Shown: piece after piece, positions 62,349 to 64,000 of the stretch | Position numbering within the stretch: the first letter of the stretch is position 1 | Layout of the letters: each line of letters starts with the position of its first letter | Assembly: GCF_003096015.2 (NCBI RefSeq) | Contig: NZ_CP029185.2 | Coordinates: 2,576,001 to 2,640,000, forward strand | Origin: Limnobaculum parvum | GTDB lineage: Bacteria > Pseudomonadota > Gammaproteobacteria > Enterobacterales > Enterobacteriaceae | Direction of reading: 5' to 3' | DNA length: 64,000 bases | Made by a program: the position numbers and the translations under genes | Notes under the pieces: generated by a model | Seen by the model: the letters and a program-made list of their open reading frames with translations, nothing else | Databases searched by the model: none | Told to the model about the DNA's origin: nothing

Positions 62349-64000
62349 CTAGAACTTATATTTAAATCCAACGGTAACCGCCGTGTCGCTATAACCATCA
62401 TCACCCAGTTGCTGGGCCACGTTAGTCCACAGGTTGATGTACTTATTCAGTTGGCCTTCGGCCCCCAGCTTCAGTTCACCAATGTTCGCGCTTCCCGCCT
62501 GTTTAATAGCCACGCCGTCCATGGTGGCACCCGCCTGTTCGGTGTTGTGCAGCCAGTTGGCTTCGGTATACACGGTAAACAGTTTGTCGCTGCCTTTGTC
62601 CATATCGCTCACGCCATCACGGGATAACTTCACGCCCAGACGCGTCTGAACATTATTGTTGTCATCAGAGGTCACGCGGGTGCCGTTGGCTTCCTTATGA
62701 TCGTCAGCGTTGATACCGCTCCACGTGATCTGCGCCTGTGGGGTCACAAACACATTGCCGTTTTCACCCTGATAAACCGGAATACGATAGCCGCTTTCAA
62801 CCGAGGCGCTCCATCCATTAATATCGTAGCTTTCACTGGATAGCTGCTCACCGTCCACCGAGGCATTTAACATGCTGTATTGTACCCAACTGTCGACATA
62901 CAGACCGTCCAGCGTTTTCGCATCCTGATACCACGTGGCGTAAACGCCGCCGCTGTAACCATCGACTTGGCCTCGGGAGTTATAACCACTGCGGTGATTA
63001 CGACTCTGGCTGTCTGACTTACCGTAACCTAACATCAAGCCAACGCCTAAACGATCGGTATCCGAAAACTGAGTTTGCGCCACTTCACCGCCGCCCTGTA
63101 CCACATAGGTATTGGTGGCGGTTTTAATTTGCCCGCTGTTATCTCTAAACTTGGTACGGTCTCCCTGCTGACGCAGCCACATGCTGGAGTTCTCTGCCCG
63201 ACCTTCACGGTCTTCTAAACGCAGATTAAACATCTTGCTGGCTGCCGCCATATTCGCCATGTAGCTACCGGCTTCCGGACGAATCGTTGGTGAAAGCGGC
63301 GTTGGATTAGGTGTCGGCACTGGATCCACCGTCGGTTCTGGTGTCGGTGTTGGCTTCGGTTCTGGGGTCGGTTCCGGTATTGCCCCAGAATGGAGATACC
63401 AGCCACCGTCATTTTGATTTTTAGCCAACTGATATTCATAGGCACCCGCAACCGCACGGCCTTTCAGCGCAAAGCTACCGTCTGACTGGCCGGCAACCGA
63501 CACCAGTTGGATACCATTAATCGTTTGTGCACCGGTACCGCCCGCATTTTTAACTTGAATAGCAGTATCACCGCTGGTGTTGCCCTGAACCACTAACTTG
63601 TCGCTTTGTGAATTATCATCCCCCAGCGCCACGTTCATGTTGAGAAGCCCGCCGTTACCGGTCATATCCCCCCTCACCGTTAGCGTGCTGAAGTCAGTAC
63701 CCGATGCGCGATAGCTGTTGCCTGGCGTATAATTGACCTGTCCACCAAGGTTCAGCGAAGCCACATCAGCATCACCGGTCAGGTTCCACAGGCTGCTGCC
63801 GTCAACACTGATATTGTTGGCATTGCGCGCAGCACCGTCCCAGATTGAGCCATTGGTCAGGGATAAATTGGCAATATTATCCTGCTCGGCCTGAATATCG
63901 CCGGTTAGGATAGTCTGGTTATCCGCCGTCATATTGACGGTACTTGTCAACAACGTACCGTTGGGAATATCGGAGATCGCATTAATCAGAATACCGTTGC
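62349..64000 (-). CDS. Autotransporter (type Va), C-terminal part
   Basis: The frame is open to the window edge (NGILINAISDIPNGTLL precedes the first listed start-like codon), so the N-terminus and signal peptide are outside. The visible part is the end of a beta-helix passenger (TADNQTILTGDIQAEQDN, SLWNLTGDADVASLNLGG) and the pertactin-like stretch DNSQSDKLVVQGNTSGDTAI. A Pro/Thr/Glu linker (PEPTPEPKPTPTPEPTVDP) follows, and then the 12-strand barrel of about 300 residues ending VTVGFKYKF. It has no obvious protease motif, so it is more likely an AIDA/pertactin-type adhesin than a SPATE. Confidence 0.9.
   Translation of the reverse strand, partial: NGILINAISDIPNGTLLTSTVNMTADNQTILTGDIQAEQDNIANLSLTNGSIWDGAARNANNISVDGSSLWNLTGDADVASLNLGGQVNYTPGNSYRASGTDFSTLTVRGDMTGNGGLLNMNVALGDDNSQSDKLVVQGNTSGDTAIQVKNAGGTGAQTINGIQLVSVAGQSDGSFALKGRAVAGAYEYQLAKNQNDGGWYLHSGAIPEPTPEPKPTPTPEPTVDPVPTPNPTPLSPTIRPEAGSYMANMAAASKMFNLRLEDREGRAENSSMWLRQQGDRTKFRDNSGQIKTATNTYVVQGGGEVAQTQFSDTDRLGVGLMLGYGKSDSQSRNHRSGYNSRGQVDGYSGGVYATWYQDAKTLDGLYVDSWVQYSMLNASVDGEQLSSESYDINGWSASVESGYRIPVYQGENGNVFVTPQAQITWSGINADDHKEANGTRVTSDDNNNVQTRLGVKLSRDGVSDMDKGSDKLFTVYTEANWLHNTEQAGATMDGVAIKQAGSANIGELKLGAEGQLNKYINLWTNVAQQLGDDGYSDTAVTVGFKYKF

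Overview
The window reads as chromosome of an enterobacterium (order Enterobacterales). Nearly all housekeeping proteins match Escherichia/Yersinia-type proteins in length and motifs, the tmRNA encodes the tag ANDENYALAA, and several gene blocks keep the enterobacterial order (pyrG-eno; rnc/era/recO/pdxJ; lepA-lepB; rpoE-rseABC; grpE/nadK/recN/bamE/rnfH/ratA/smpB). The carnitine genes and some departures from E. coli order would fit a deeper-branching family such as Budviciaceae, but that is inference.

Layout. 0-2.4 kb: end of an M20 amidohydrolase, then queD and queE (queuosine pathway). 2.5-10.7 kb: eno, pyrG, mazG, relA and rlmD on the minus strand, with a 436-bp palindromic element between mazG and relA where E. 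coli has mazEF. 10.8-13.6 kb: barA. 13.7-21 kb: pdxJ, recO, era, an unknown two-TM protein, rnc, lepB, lepA. 21-30.3 kb: a YhcN-like periplasmic protein, rseC-rseB-rseA-rpoE with a sigma-E promoter, trmN6, srmB, a heptamer tandem repeat and a structured dispersed repeat, grcA with two FNR boxes, ung, and a triheme cytochrome c peroxidase with an FNR box. 30.6-36.1 kb: grpE (sigma-32 promoter), nadK, recN (LexA box), bamE, rnfH, ratA, smpB.

36.1-50.1 kb: a complete anaerobic carnitine-reduction locus lies between smpB and ssrA, which are adjacent in E. coli. It comprises caiTABCD (minus), fixABCX-yaaU (plus), an Aes-type esterase and the activator caiF. The divergent caiT/fixA control region carries an FNR site and an inverted repeat with CaiF-site geometry. 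CaiT imports carnitine. CaiC and CaiB make and exchange the CoA thioester, CaiD and CaiA interconvert and reduce it, and FixABCX supply electrons. caiE is missing.

50.2-60 kb: accessory DNA downstream of ssrA, more AT-rich. It holds an ORF6N-domain phage protein behind an elaborate structured leader, an O-acyltransferase facing a phage tailspike, a 5'-truncated tail-tip gene, a transglutaminase-like protein, a large unknown protein (candidate HEPN-like), and a toxin-antitoxin pair whose ParE-like toxin is broken while the antitoxin is intact. No integrase is visible. 60-64 kb: a surface cluster of a general porin (with a Fur-like box), a secreted charged repeat protein, and the C-terminal half of an autotransporter running off the window.

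The best candidates for something undescribed are the covarying structured repeat (two copies), the giant palindromic element, the ORF6N leader RNA, the protein inserted between rnc and era, and the transglutaminase-like/HEPN-like pair in the island.
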